Assembly: GCF_024749165.1 (NCBI RefSeq)
Contig: NZ_CP087190.1
Coordinates: forward strand, 2,639,501-2,703,500
DNA length: 64,000 nucleotides
Reading direction: 5' to 3'
From: Pseudomonas sp. B21-023
Lineage (GTDB): Bacteria; Pseudomonadota; Gammaproteobacteria; Pseudomonadales; Pseudomonadaceae
Shown: one piece after another, positions 53,677 through 63,393 of the stretch
Position numbering within the stretch: position 1 is the stretch's first letter
Layout of the letters: every line of letters begins with the position of its first letter
The notes under the pieces: model-generated
Told to the model about the DNA's origin: nothing
Database searches by the model: none
Seen by the model: the letters and a program-made list of their open reading frames with translations, nothing else
Translations under genes and position numbers: made by a program

Positions 53677-53774
53677 GCGGCAAGGTGTTCTCCGTGATCA
53701 ATAGCCTCACCTCACCCATGCTTTCCCCAACTCTGGGCTATAACCTGTAGAGGTGCCCAGCCGCGGAGCCCGCC

Positions 53775-55220
53775 ATGGACCTCGCCCCCCGTCCCGACAC
53801 ATTGCTGCCCGCCGAAATCGGCCAGGCGCGCAAGCCGTTCGACCTGCTGCGCTGGTACGCCTGGGTCAGCCTGGCGATCATCCTGTCGGTGGGGGTTGGC
53901 CTGGGCCTGATCTCAAGCCGCTTCATCATTGACGAGAGCGTCGAGCGCGATGCCTTGCTCACCGCCCAGTTCATCACCTCCATCGCCGACGCCGAAGTGC
54001 GCCATGTCTCGATTCCCAACGTGCGGACCATGGGTGAGCTGCTAGATCCGCGCACCGACCATGCCTTGCCCGATGTCGACCCTGAGGCCCGGCGCCGGGC
54101 CCGTGGCGAGTTCCTCGACCATATCGCGCACCTGCCGGACATGCTCCTGGCCAACATCTATGCCCCTGATCGCACGGTGATCTGGTCGAGCAACCCGGCG
54201 CTGATCGGCAAGCTGATCGAATCGGACGACGACCTCGACCGGGCATTCGAGTACAAGATGCGGGTGTCGGCCAGCTACCACAACTTCGAGCAGGCGCGCA
54301 GCGAGCAGAAGTTCGTCACCCCGCCCGAGCAGCTATTCATCGAGAACTACATCCCCTTGTTCGACGCCGACGGCGAAAACGTCATGGCGATGGTCGAGAT
54401 CTACAAGGAACCCCATGATCTGATCGTGCGTATCGAGCACGGCCTGCTGCTGATATGGCTGGCCATCGCCGCGGGTGCCGGCCTGGTGTATGTCGGTCTG
54501 TACGGCATCATGCGCCGCGCCGCCCGGCTGGTGGCGGTGCAGCAGAAACGGCTGATCGGCAACGAAACCTTCGTGGCCCTGGGCGAGGTGTCGTCGGCGG
54601 TGGCCCACAGCCTGCGCAACCCGCTGGCCAGCATCCGCTCCAGCGCCGAGCTGGCCCAGGCCTTCGACGATGGCCCGGCGCAGAAGAACATCAGCGACAT
54701 CATCAGCCAGGTCGACCGCATGTCGCAGTGGGTGCGTGAGCTGCTGCAATCGCTGCGCCCGCTTGGCGATGAAGCCGTGGCGGTGGATGTAGCCCAGAGC
54801 CTGCGCGACAGCTTGCAGGCGTTTGCCCACGCGCTGGAGCGCGGCGGCGTGCGGTTGCTGCTGCCTGAGCTGCCAAGCGTGCAGGTGCTGGGCCAGCCGG
54901 CGCTGCTCGGGCAAATCTTCAGCAGCCTGATCGCCAACGCCCTGGAGTCGATGGAGGCCGGTGGCGAGCTGCGTGTTGAAGTGGTGCGCAATGATCGGCG
55001 TAATCTGAGCCTGCGGCTCTCGGATACCGGCAAGGGCATGAACGAGCAACAGCAGCGCATGGCCTTCCGGCCATTCTTCACTACCAAGCAAGGCGGCGTG
55101 GGCGTGGGGCTGATGCTGGTGAAAAGGATCATGGAGCGCTTCGGCGGCTCGGTGCGGTTGAGCAGTCGTGAGGGGGCAGGGACCCGGGTACTGCTGAATT
55201 TTCGGGTGGCATCAACTTAA
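53775..55220 (+). CDS. mnxS1: Membrane sensor histidine kinase (MnxS1-like)
   Basis: 481 aa. TM1 about residues 28-48 (WVSLAIILSVGVGLGLISSR), a periplasmic sensor of about 165 residues, TM2 about 220-242 (LLLIWLAIAAGAGLVYVGLY), then HisKA with His278 in SSAVAHSLRNPLASIRSSAE. The ATPase boxes are SSLIANALESMEA, LSDTGKGMNEQQ and GVGVGLMLVKRIMERFGG. It is a close paralogue of the next kinase, with the same layout and many identical stretches (IENYIPLFD, MVEIYKEPHDL). Two such kinases feeding one sigma54-type regulator is the arrangement I recall for MnxS1/MnxS2/MnxR, needed for Mn(II) oxidation in P. putida GB-1. The name is an inference from layout. Confidence 0.8.
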   Translation: MDLAPRPDTLLPAEIGQARKPFDLLRWYAWVSLAIILSVGVGLGLISSRFIIDESVERDALLTAQFITSIADAEVRHVSIPNVRTMGELLDPRTDHALPDVDPEARRRARGEFLDHIAHLPDMLLANIYAPDRTVIWSSNPALIGKLIESDDDLDRAFEYKMRVSASYHNFEQARSEQKFVTPPEQLFIENYIPLFDADGENVMAMVEIYKEPHDLIVRIEHGLLLIWLAIAAGAGLVYVGLYGIMRRAARLVAVQQKRLIGNETFVALGEVSSAVAHSLRNPLASIRSSAELAQAFDDGPAQKNISDIISQVDRMSQWVRELLQSLRPLGDEAVAVDVAQSLRDSLQAFAHALERGGVRLLLPELPSVQVLGQPALLGQIFSSLIANALESMEAGGELRVEVVRNDRRNLSLRLSDTGKGMNEQQQRMAFRPFFTTKQGGVGVGLMLVKRIMERFGGSVRLSSREGAGTRVLLNFRVAST

Positions 55221-55377
55221 CCTTAAGCTGTAGATATTGAGTCCAAAACACTGATTTATAAGGAAATTATCAAAAATGGGTGAGCGTTACCCAAAAGTGG
55301 GGAATTATCCAACAAGCAAGATTAATAATAATCTTCAACATAATGATTTATAAAGAAAAATCATAAATTCAAGTTGC
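55221..55377. promoter_or_regulatory. AT-rich enhancer-like region before the second kinase gene
   Basis: This stretch is strikingly AT-rich for this genome. It holds two inverted repeats: TGGGTGAGCGTTACCCA (55277-55293; outer TGGGT/ACCCA arms perfect) and ATGATTT/AAATCAT (55343-55349 and 55358-55364). They lie about 85-100 and 14-35 bp upstream of the sigma54-type promoter, so the first is in a normal position for an enhancer-binding protein. AT richness also makes it a likely target of MvaT-family silencers. Confidence 0.5.
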
Positions 55378-55393
55378 TGGCTGGTTTTTTGCT
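55378..55393 (+). promoter_or_regulatory. Sigma54 (-24/-12) promoter of the mnxS2-mnxR-like operon
   Basis: TGGCTGG-TTTT-TTGCT carries the invariant GG and GC with exact spacing and matches the consensus TGGCACG-N4-TTGCW at 5 of 7 positions in the first block and fully in the second. It is 121 bp before the kinase start. The operon it drives encodes a sigma54 activator, so autoregulation is plausible. Confidence 0.7.
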
Positions 55394-56975
55394 AGACCTC
55401 TCGCAAGCCTGCGCTGACACCTTCAGCAAAGGTTCGATGGAGTCACTTTGCTACCACCGGTAGCAGAGCAGCATGCCGGTGAACCTCATCGGCGTTCAGG
55501 TGGGAACGACGCGATGCAGACGCTCGAAAACGGTGCCCCCGACAAGGCCGCGCCTCCCGCCAGTGGGTTGGCAACGCCGCTGCACGAGTTCAACCTGCTG
55601 CGCTGGTTCTCGCTGGTCAGCCTGCTGATCATCGCCTCGGTCGCCGGTGGATTGGGCTATGTGTCGACACGTTTCGTGGTGCGCGACAGCGTCGAGCGCG
55701 ATGCCATGCTCACCGCCCAGTTCATCCAGGCCATGGCCCAGGCCGAGGTGCGGCACTCGCAGCTGCCGCCGGGCATCACCATGGGCGAGTTGCTCGATCC
55801 GCGCCTCGACCAGCAGCACCTGCAGTTCACTCCGCAGTTGGCCGAGTCGACCCGGGTGGAGTTCCTCGACCACGTCGAGCACCTGCCCGACACCTTGCTG
55901 GCCAATGTCTATGCCCGCGACCGCACGGTGGTGTGGTCGACCAACCCGCACCTGATCGGCAAGCGCATCGATGAAGATGACGATCTGGAACGCGCCTTCC
56001 GCTCGCGCAAGTCGGTGTCGGCCAGCTATCACAAGGCCGACGAGGACCGCGAAGAGCAGAAGTTCCAGCGCGAGCCCCGGCACCTGTTCATCGAGAACTA
56101 CATCCCGCTGTTCGACAGCCAGGGCGAGCAGGTGCTGGCGATGGTCGAGATCTACAAGGAGCCGCATGACCTGGTGCGGCGCATCCATCGCGGTTATGTG
56201 CTGATCTGGGCTTCCACCTTGGTCGGAGGGGCGTTGATCTACTTCGGCCTGTTCTGGATCGTGCGCCGCGCCGCCAGCCTGCTGCATCACCAGCAAGACC
56301 GCCTGGTGGCCAGCGAGACCTATGTGGCCCTGGGCGAGATGTCCTCGGCGGTGGCTCACAGTTTGCGCAACCCATTGGCCAATATCCGCTCCAGCGCAGA
56401 ACTGGCCCAGGACATCGCCAGCCCGGCGGCGCAGAAGAACATCGGTGACATCATTACCCAGGTCGATCGCATGTCGCGCTGGGTCCGCGACCTGCTGGTA
56501 TCGCTGCGCCCGACCAGCGACGAAGCCGAGTCGGTCGACCTGGTGGCGGCCATCGAGGATGCGCGGCAGGCCTTCGCTCCTCAGATCGAGCGCAACAACG
56601 TGCGCTTCGCCTTCGTCGGGCCTGCGACGCAATGGGTGGCCAGCCAACCGTTGCAACTGACGCAGATCCTCAACAGCCTGTTTGCCAACGCCCTGGAGGC
56701 CATGCCCCAAGGCGGCGAGCTGCGCGCCGAGGTGCGCCAGCTGGAGGGGCAGCAGGCGCAACTGCAGCTCAGCGATACCGGGAAGGGCATGAGCGAGCAG
56801 CAGCGGCGCATGGTGTTCAAGCCGTTCTTCACCACCAAACAAGGCGGCCTGGGTGTTGGCCTGGCCCTGGTCAAAAGGATCATGGAACGCTTTGGCGGCG
56901 CGGTCGAACTGACCAGCCGCGAAGAGGAAGGAACCCGCGTCAGCCTGACTTTCAATATTGCAGCGGGAGGGGACC

Positions 56976-58403
<1,428 letters not shown>

Positions 58404-58449
58404 GCGGGCGGGCTGATTGCCTGTCAGTTTCGCGTTTGTGGGGCTGCCA

Positions 58450-58531
58450 TGCAGCCCATCGCCGGCAAGCCGGCTCCCACAGGTACAGCGCAGAATTCAG
58501 CAATTGCGCGGTCCCTGTGGGAGCCGGCTGG
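58450..58531. repeat. Inverted REP pair (BIME) downstream of mnxR
   Basis: The first REP, CATCGCCGGCAAGCCGGCTC followed by CCACAG (58458-58482), is preceded by a GGGCTG/CAGCCC hairpin. The opposed partial copy is CTGTGGGAGCCGGCTGG (58514-58530). It separates the convergent regulator and exported-protein genes. Confidence 0.75.
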
Positions 58532-58571
58532 ATTTTCCTACTGTGCTGAGTAACGCCTGGTTTCACAAAGC

Positions 58572-58871
58572 TTAAGGCTTGCCGCCGTTGCCCGACCCTC
58601 CGCCGTCACGCCCCATCCCCTCCGAGCCGCTGTCCCCCATCCCCGGCAGATCACGATCATCGTTCTGCTCGGCTGGCGGGCTGTCCGGGTCATTGCCTTT
58701 GATCCGCGGGTCGGTATCCCGTGGCATGGGCTTCTCGATCGGGTTGAGGGTGCTGTCCACGCCGGGCTTGGGCGCCGGGTTGTGCGGGTCGTCAGGGTAG
58801 GTGGCGCCGGTACCGGCGGCGAAGGCCAGGGGCGAGACGAGCAGGGCGGCAAGCAGGAAGGAACGGTTCAT
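58572..58871 (-). CDS. Small exported Asp/Pro/Gly-rich protein (99 aa)
   Basis: ATG 58871 with AAGGAG ten bases upstream on the minus strand. Signal peptide MNRSFLLAALLVSPLAFA, then a low-complexity mature region rich in D, P, N and G (ATYPDDPHNPAPKPG; MPRDTDPRIKGNDPDSPPAE) with a glycine-rich tail (GMGRDGGGSGNGGK). It is likely disordered and periplasmic or secreted. No domain recognised. Confidence 0.75.
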   Translation of the reverse strand: MNRSFLLAALLVSPLAFAAGTGATYPDDPHNPAPKPGVDSTLNPIEKPMPRDTDPRIKGNDPDSPPAEQNDDRDLPGMGDSGSEGMGRDGGGSGNGGKP

Positions 58872-58979
58872 GCGGGCAAGCTCCTTTGCAATGACAAGAA
58901 GTCGGCCCCGCCTGCGCAGGGCCTCGTTCTCATATGGGCCATGGCCCCATCAGCAAGGTGCCATCACGGCGACCAACGG

Positions 58980-60332
58980 TCACACCACCATCGACAGCAG
59001 CATGATGAAGATAATGCCGACCACCGAGAGGATGGTTTCCATCATGCTCCAGGTCTTGAACGTCTCGGCCACGGTCATGTTGAAGTACTGCTTGACCAGC
59101 CAGAAGCCGGCGTCGTTGACGTGGGACAGGATCAGCGAGCCGGCGCCGGTGGCCAGCACCAGCAGTTCGCGGTTGACGCCCGGCACCAGGTCGATCACCG
59201 GGGCGACGATGCCGGCGCCGGTGATGGTGGCCACCGTGGCGGAGCCGGTGGCGATGCGGATCACCGCTGCCACCAGCCAGGCCAGCATGATCGGCGAAAT
59301 CTCGGCCTGCACCGCCATCTGCCCGATCACGTTGCCCACGCCGGTGTCGACCAGCATCTGCTTGAAGCCACCGCCAGCGCCGACGATCAGCACGATGGCG
59401 GCGGTGGGGGCCAGGCTCTGGTCGAGCATCTTCATGATCTGCTGGCGGTTGAAGCCACGGGCCGAACCGAAGGTGTAGAAGGCCAGCAGCAGTGCGGCGA
59501 GCAGGGCGGTGATCGGGTGGCCGATCAGGTCCATCCACTGACGCACGATGTGCTCGGCCGGCAGCACCACGTCGGCGAAGGTCTTGAGCAGCATCAGCAC
59601 CACCGGCAGCAGCACGGTGATCAGGGTCACGCTGAAGCTGGGCAGGTTCTGCTGGTTCGACTCGCGGGCGATCTGGTCCATCAGCTCCTGGGACGGGTTG
59701 CCCGGGATGTAGCGCGAAATGAAATTACCGAACAGGGGGCCGGCAATCACCGCCGTAGGCAGGGCCACCAGCAGGCCATAGAAGATGGTCTTGCCGATGT
59801 CGGCGTGGAAAATGCCGATCGCCAGCAGCGGGCCCGGGTGCGGCGGTACCAGGCCGTGCACCACCGAAAGGCCCGCCAGCAGCGGGATGCCGATCTTCAC
59901 CAGCGATACGCCGGAGCGGCGGGCGACGATGAACACCAGCGGGATCAGCAGCACGAAGCCGATCTCGAAGAACAGCGGGATGCCCACCAGGAAGGCGGCG
60001 AACATCATCGCCCAGTGCACCTTCTGCTTGCCGAAGGCGCGGATCAGGGTCTGGGCGATCTGGTCCGCGCCGCCGGAGTCGGCCATCAGCTTGCCGAGCA
60101 TGGTGCCCAGGGCCAGGACGATGCCGACGAAGCCGAGCACGCCGCCGAAGCCGTCCTGGAACGACTTCATCACCTTGGCCACCGGCATGCCGGAGGTCAG
60201 GCCGAGAAAGCCCGCGGCTATGGTGAGGGCGACGAAGGGGTGGACCTTGAAATGGGTGATCAGCAGGATGAGTCCGACGATGGTGACCAGCGCGTCGAGT
60301 AGCAGGAAGGTATCGGTAGCCAGTCCGAACAT
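58980..60332 (-). CDS. gntP: Gluconate permease (GntP family)
   Basis: 450-aa inner-membrane proton symporter with twelve to fourteen hydrophobic segments. LITHFKVHPFVALTIAAGFL and GFGGVLGFVGIVLALGTMLG near the N-terminus, GLSVVHGLVPPHPGPLLAIG mid-protein and PTAAIVLIVGAGGGFKQMLV and GSLILSHVNDAGFWLVKQYF later are GntP signatures. The start is ATG 60332. It imports gluconate for GntK. A GntR operator (60408-60421) lies 76 bp upstream, in the gap after gntK. Confidence 0.95.
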   Translation of the reverse strand: MFGLATDTFLLLDALVTIVGLILLITHFKVHPFVALTIAAGFLGLTSGMPVAKVMKSFQDGFGGVLGFVGIVLALGTMLGKLMADSGGADQIAQTLIRAFGKQKVHWAMMFAAFLVGIPLFFEIGFVLLIPLVFIVARRSGVSLVKIGIPLLAGLSVVHGLVPPHPGPLLAIGIFHADIGKTIFYGLLVALPTAVIAGPLFGNFISRYIPGNPSQELMDQIARESNQQNLPSFSVTLITVLLPVVLMLLKTFADVVLPAEHIVRQWMDLIGHPITALLAALLLAFYTFGSARGFNRQQIMKMLDQSLAPTAAIVLIVGAGGGFKQMLVDTGVGNVIGQMAVQAEISPIMLAWLVAAVIRIATGSATVATITGAGIVAPVIDLVPGVNRELLVLATGAGSLILSHVNDAGFWLVKQYFNMTVAETFKTWSMMETILSVVGIIFIMLLSMVV

Positions 60333-60407
60333 GGTTCGTGAACCTCGGTCTTTTCGTTGTTGTTTTGGTATCGCGTGTCTTGCGGTAATCAGCCTTGAGA
60401 GGCCTGG

Positions 60408-60421
60408 AGACAGCGCTGTCT
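60408..60421. promoter_or_regulatory. GntR operator 1 (before gntP)
   Basis: AGACAGCGCTGTCT is a perfect 14-bp palindrome. The same motif with one or two changes is found before gntK and gntR, and nowhere else that I noticed in this window. Confidence 0.75.
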
Positions 60422-60446
60422 TTGGTGAGCCGGAAAAACCGCCGGG

Positions 60447-60986
60447 TCAGGCAGTCCGCGCCAACGCCTGCTCACCGCAAGGCTTTAGCCACTGATGCAC
60501 GTCCTCGGCCAGCGTGGGCAGCGGGCGGGTGGCGTCCAGGGCCAGGGTCAGGGGCTCTGCGTGCGGCGGCTCGAGCGCTGCGAACTGGCTGTCGATCAGG
60601 CTGGCCGGCATGAAGTGACCGGGGCGCGCGAGTACGCGTTTCTCGGCTTCCTGCGGGGTCAGCTCGAGGAACACGAAGCACAACTCGGGCACGGCCAGGC
60701 GCAGGGTGTCCCGATAGCGGCGCTTGAGGGCCGAGCAAGTGAGGATCGGGCGTTCACCGGCGGCGAGGGTGGCCTGCAGCTCCTCGCCCAGGCGCACCAG
60801 CCAGCCGGCACGGTCGTCGTCGTTCAGGGGAATGCCGGCGCTCATCTTGGCGATGTTGGCGGCGGGGTGGAAGGCATCGCCTTCGATCAGGCGGCCGCCG
60901 CTGCGGGTGGCAATTGCAGCACCGACGCTGCTTTTACCGCAGCCGGCCACGCCCATGACCACGATCGCGGACAGGGAAGGGTTCAT
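60447..60986 (-). CDS. gntK: Gluconokinase
   Basis: 179 aa from ATG 60986, with AGGAGG seven bases upstream. Walker A in VMGVAGCGKSSVGAAIA, then GGRLIEGDAFHPAANIAKMS, GIPLNDDDRAGWLVRLGEEL and TCSALKRRYRDTLR with VLARPGHFMPASLIDSQFAA, all diagnostic of GntK/IdnK. It phosphorylates gluconate to 6-phosphogluconate, feeding the Entner-Doudoroff pathway. It is followed after 114 bp by gntP on the same strand and divergent from gntR. Confidence 0.95.
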   Translation of the reverse strand: MNPSLSAIVVMGVAGCGKSSVGAAIATRSGGRLIEGDAFHPAANIAKMSAGIPLNDDDRAGWLVRLGEELQATLAAGERPILTCSALKRRYRDTLRLAVPELCFVFLELTPQEAEKRVLARPGHFMPASLIDSQFAALEPPHAEPLTLALDATRPLPTLAEDVHQWLKPCGEQALARTA

Positions 60987-61005
60987 CTGTACCTCCTGCT
61001 GGGTG

Positions 61006-61019
61006 AGATAGCGCTGTCT
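61006..61019. promoter_or_regulatory. GntR operator 2 (before gntK)
   Basis: AGATAGCGCTGTCT differs from operator 1 at one base and lies 20 bp upstream of the gntK start. Confidence 0.75.
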
Positions 61020-61134
61020 CGGTCGCGACGAGCCGAACACCATGCGCCACCCTCCCGGGTGTTATTGATCTTGTCTTTGGCAGTATGGACGCTGAACGCA
61101 TGCCTGCTACCAAGATTGCATTGCCTGCATCCAG

Positions 61135-61148
61135 AGACAGCGCTACCT
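61135..61148. promoter_or_regulatory. GntR operator 3 (before gntR)
   Basis: AGACAGCGCTACCT, with two differences from operator 1, lies 46 bp upstream of the repressor start and so implies autoregulation. It is about 130 bp from operator 2, so looping between them is possible. Confidence 0.7.
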
Positions 61149-61193
61149 TAGTGACCGTTCCCCATTCCTGCAAGCAGTAAAATTACAATACTC

Positions 61194-62213
61194 ATGTCCC
61201 GTACTGGCTCGCGTACTACCGGTCGTCCCACCCTGGCGGAAGTCGCCAGGCTTTCCGGGGTTTCCCCGATCACCGCCTCCCGCGCCTTGCGTGGCGTCAG
61301 CACCGTCGCGCCGGAGCTGGCACAGAAGGTCATGGCCGCGGCGGCGAGCCTCGGCTATGTCGCCAACCCGGCCGCCCGTGCCCTGGCGTCGGCGCGCAGC
61401 CAGTCGGTGGTGGTGTTGATCCCCTCACTGTCCAACCAGCTGTTCATCGACACCCTCGAGGCCATTCACGAGGTGATGCGCCCCCGTGGCCTGGAGGTGC
61501 TCATTGGCAACTATCACTACGATGTCGCCGAGGAAGAGAACCTGATCCGCAATTACCTGGCCTACCAGCCGTGCGGCGTGTTGCTCACCGGCTTCGAGCG
61601 CAGCGAGGCCTCGCGGCAGATGCTGGCCGCGAGCCAAGTACCGTGCGTGCACATGATGGAGCTGGGCGGCGAGGGCGATGCCTTGTCGGTAGGGTTCTCC
61701 CAGCACGCGGCCGGGCGCGCCGCGGCGCGTCACTTGATCGAGCGTGGCCGCCGACGTCTGGGGTTCATCGCCGCGCAGCTCGACCCTCGGGTGATGCAGC
61801 GCGCCGAAGGCTTCCGTCAGGCGCTCGCCGAGGCCGGTCTGCAAGCCCCCGAGCTTGAAGTGCTCGACCCGCAACCCTCGTCCATCGGCCTGGGCGGCAC
61901 GCTGTTCAGCCGCCTGCTGGCCCAGGCGCCGGATGTCGACGGTATCTTCTTCTGCAACGACGACCTGGCCCAGGGCGCGGTGCTGCAGGCCCTGCGCGAA
62001 GGCATCGAGGTGCCGCGCAGGGTGGCGATGGTGGGCTTCAACGACCTGCCGGCCTCGGCGCACATGGTCCCGCGGCTGACTTCGATCCGTACCCCGCGCG
62101 CGGCAGTCGGCCGTGGCGCGGCGCAGGCGTTGCTGGCGCTGCTCGACGGCAAGCGGGTGGCTACTGGGCAGCAGGACTTGGGCTTCGAGCTGATGGTGCG
62201 GGAGAGTTCCTGA
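61194..62213 (+). CDS. gntR: LacI-family gluconate repressor (GntR/GnuR)
   Basis: 339 aa from ATG 61194; no clear ribosome site precedes it, so translation may be weak. N-terminal HTH and hinge (RPTLAEVARLSGVSPITASR; YVANPAARALASARSQSV), then the periplasmic-binding-protein-like effector domain (IFFCNDDLAQGAVLQALREG; VAMVGFNDLPASAHMVPRLT). Divergent from gntK-gntP. With three matching operators it should repress transport and phosphorylation of gluconate until gluconate or 6-phosphogluconate binds. Confidence 0.92.
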   Translation: MSRTGSRTTGRPTLAEVARLSGVSPITASRALRGVSTVAPELAQKVMAAAASLGYVANPAARALASARSQSVVVLIPSLSNQLFIDTLEAIHEVMRPRGLEVLIGNYHYDVAEEENLIRNYLAYQPCGVLLTGFERSEASRQMLAASQVPCVHMMELGGEGDALSVGFSQHAAGRAAARHLIERGRRRLGFIAAQLDPRVMQRAEGFRQALAEAGLQAPELEVLDPQPSSIGLGGTLFSRLLAQAPDVDGIFFCNDDLAQGAVLQALREGIEVPRRVAMVGFNDLPASAHMVPRLTSIRTPRAAVGRGAAQALLALLDGKRVATGQQDLGFELMVRESS

Positions 62214-62329
62214 ACGGCCACAGGCGCTCTGCCTGCACAAGACGGATGCGGATATCCCCACCCATGGACCTGACCCGGCTTGAACAATAATGATCAAGGC
62301 TCTGGCCATGTCCCTGGGATTCGTCTATC

Positions 62330-63220
62330 TCACGATGGCTGCTCTGCCACGTTCTCCAGTGCTTGCCCGCGGCTGACCCACCAGCCGAACCCTGCCGCGG
62401 TGAAGAACATGATCAGGCTGTAGATCGCCGCCGGCACCGCCATGGTCGCGTTGTTCAGCAGCGACGGGCTCAGGGCCAGCGCGATGGCCAGGGTGCCGTT
62501 GTGGATGCCGATTTCCATGCCGATGGCGATCGCCTGGCGTTTCGGGATGTTCAACAGGCGTGGCACCCAGTAACCCACGCCAAGGCTGAGCAGATTGAAC
62601 AGCAACGCGGCGCCACCGACGATCGGCGCGTACTCGACCACGGTCTGCCAGTCCTTGGCCAGGGCCAGGACGATGGTGAAGGCCAGGAACAGCGCCGCGA
62701 CGATCTTCATCGGCTTTTGCATGCGCGCGGCGAAACGCGGCGCCCAGTGACGGATCAGCATGCCCAGCGCCACCGGCAGCAGGATGATGGCGAACACCTG
62801 CATGACCTTGGCGAATTGCAGGGGGATGGCCTGGTCCGATGCCATGAACCACATCAGCGACAGGTTCACCAGCAGCGGCATGGTGAGGATGGCGATCAGC
62901 GAGTTGACCGCGGTGAGGGTGATGTTCAGCGCCACGTCGCCGTGGGCCAGGTGGCTGAACAGGTTGGCCGTGGTACCGCCGGGCGAGGCGGCCAGCAGCA
63001 TCAGGCCCACCGCCAGTGCCGACTCGAGGCCAAAGCCGTTGGCGATCAGAAAGCACACCAGCGGCAGCAGCAGGATCTGGCAGGCCAGGCCGATCACCAC
63101 CGGCTTGGGGTACTTCACCACCCGGGCGAAGTCGGCGAGGGTCAGCGACAGGCCCAGGCCGAGCATGATGATGCCCAAGGCCAGCGGCAGCAGGGCGGTG
63201 AGCAAGGGGGAGGCGGTCAT
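62330..63220 (-). CDS. BASS-family (bile acid:Na+ symporter-like) transporter
   Basis: 296 aa, ATG 63220, nine to ten membrane segments. LLPLALGIIMLGLGLSLTLA at the N-terminus and LMLLAASPGGTTANLFSHLA, containing the A-S-P-G-G-T-x-x-N sodium-site motif, are typical, as is the crossover helix MEIGIHNGTLAIALALSPSL (E-x-G-I-x-N). Bacterial members carry organic anions such as pantoate, pyruvate or bile acids; substrate unknown here. Convergent with gntR. Confidence 0.9.
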   Translation of the reverse strand: MTASPLLTALLPLALGIIMLGLGLSLTLADFARVVKYPKPVVIGLACQILLLPLVCFLIANGFGLESALAVGLMLLAASPGGTTANLFSHLAHGDVALNITLTAVNSLIAILTMPLLVNLSLMWFMASDQAIPLQFAKVMQVFAIILLPVALGMLIRHWAPRFAARMQKPMKIVAALFLAFTIVLALAKDWQTVVEYAPIVGGAALLFNLLSLGVGYWVPRLLNIPKRQAIAIGMEIGIHNGTLAIALALSPSLLNNATMAVPAAIYSLIMFFTAAGFGWWVSRGQALENVAEQPS

Positions 63221-63393
63221 GGGCGGTCTCTCGGGCGAAGGATCCCGAGGAGTGTAGGTGGGTGCGCAATGATAGCTAATCGTGTCTGGACGATCTTGGT
63301 AACCGTTTGTTACTGGCCTGGTGACGCCATGTCGCGTTGCGATGCCGGGCCTGTGGCAGTAGCATTCGCGCTTTTGCCGAGGATTAGCCCGTC

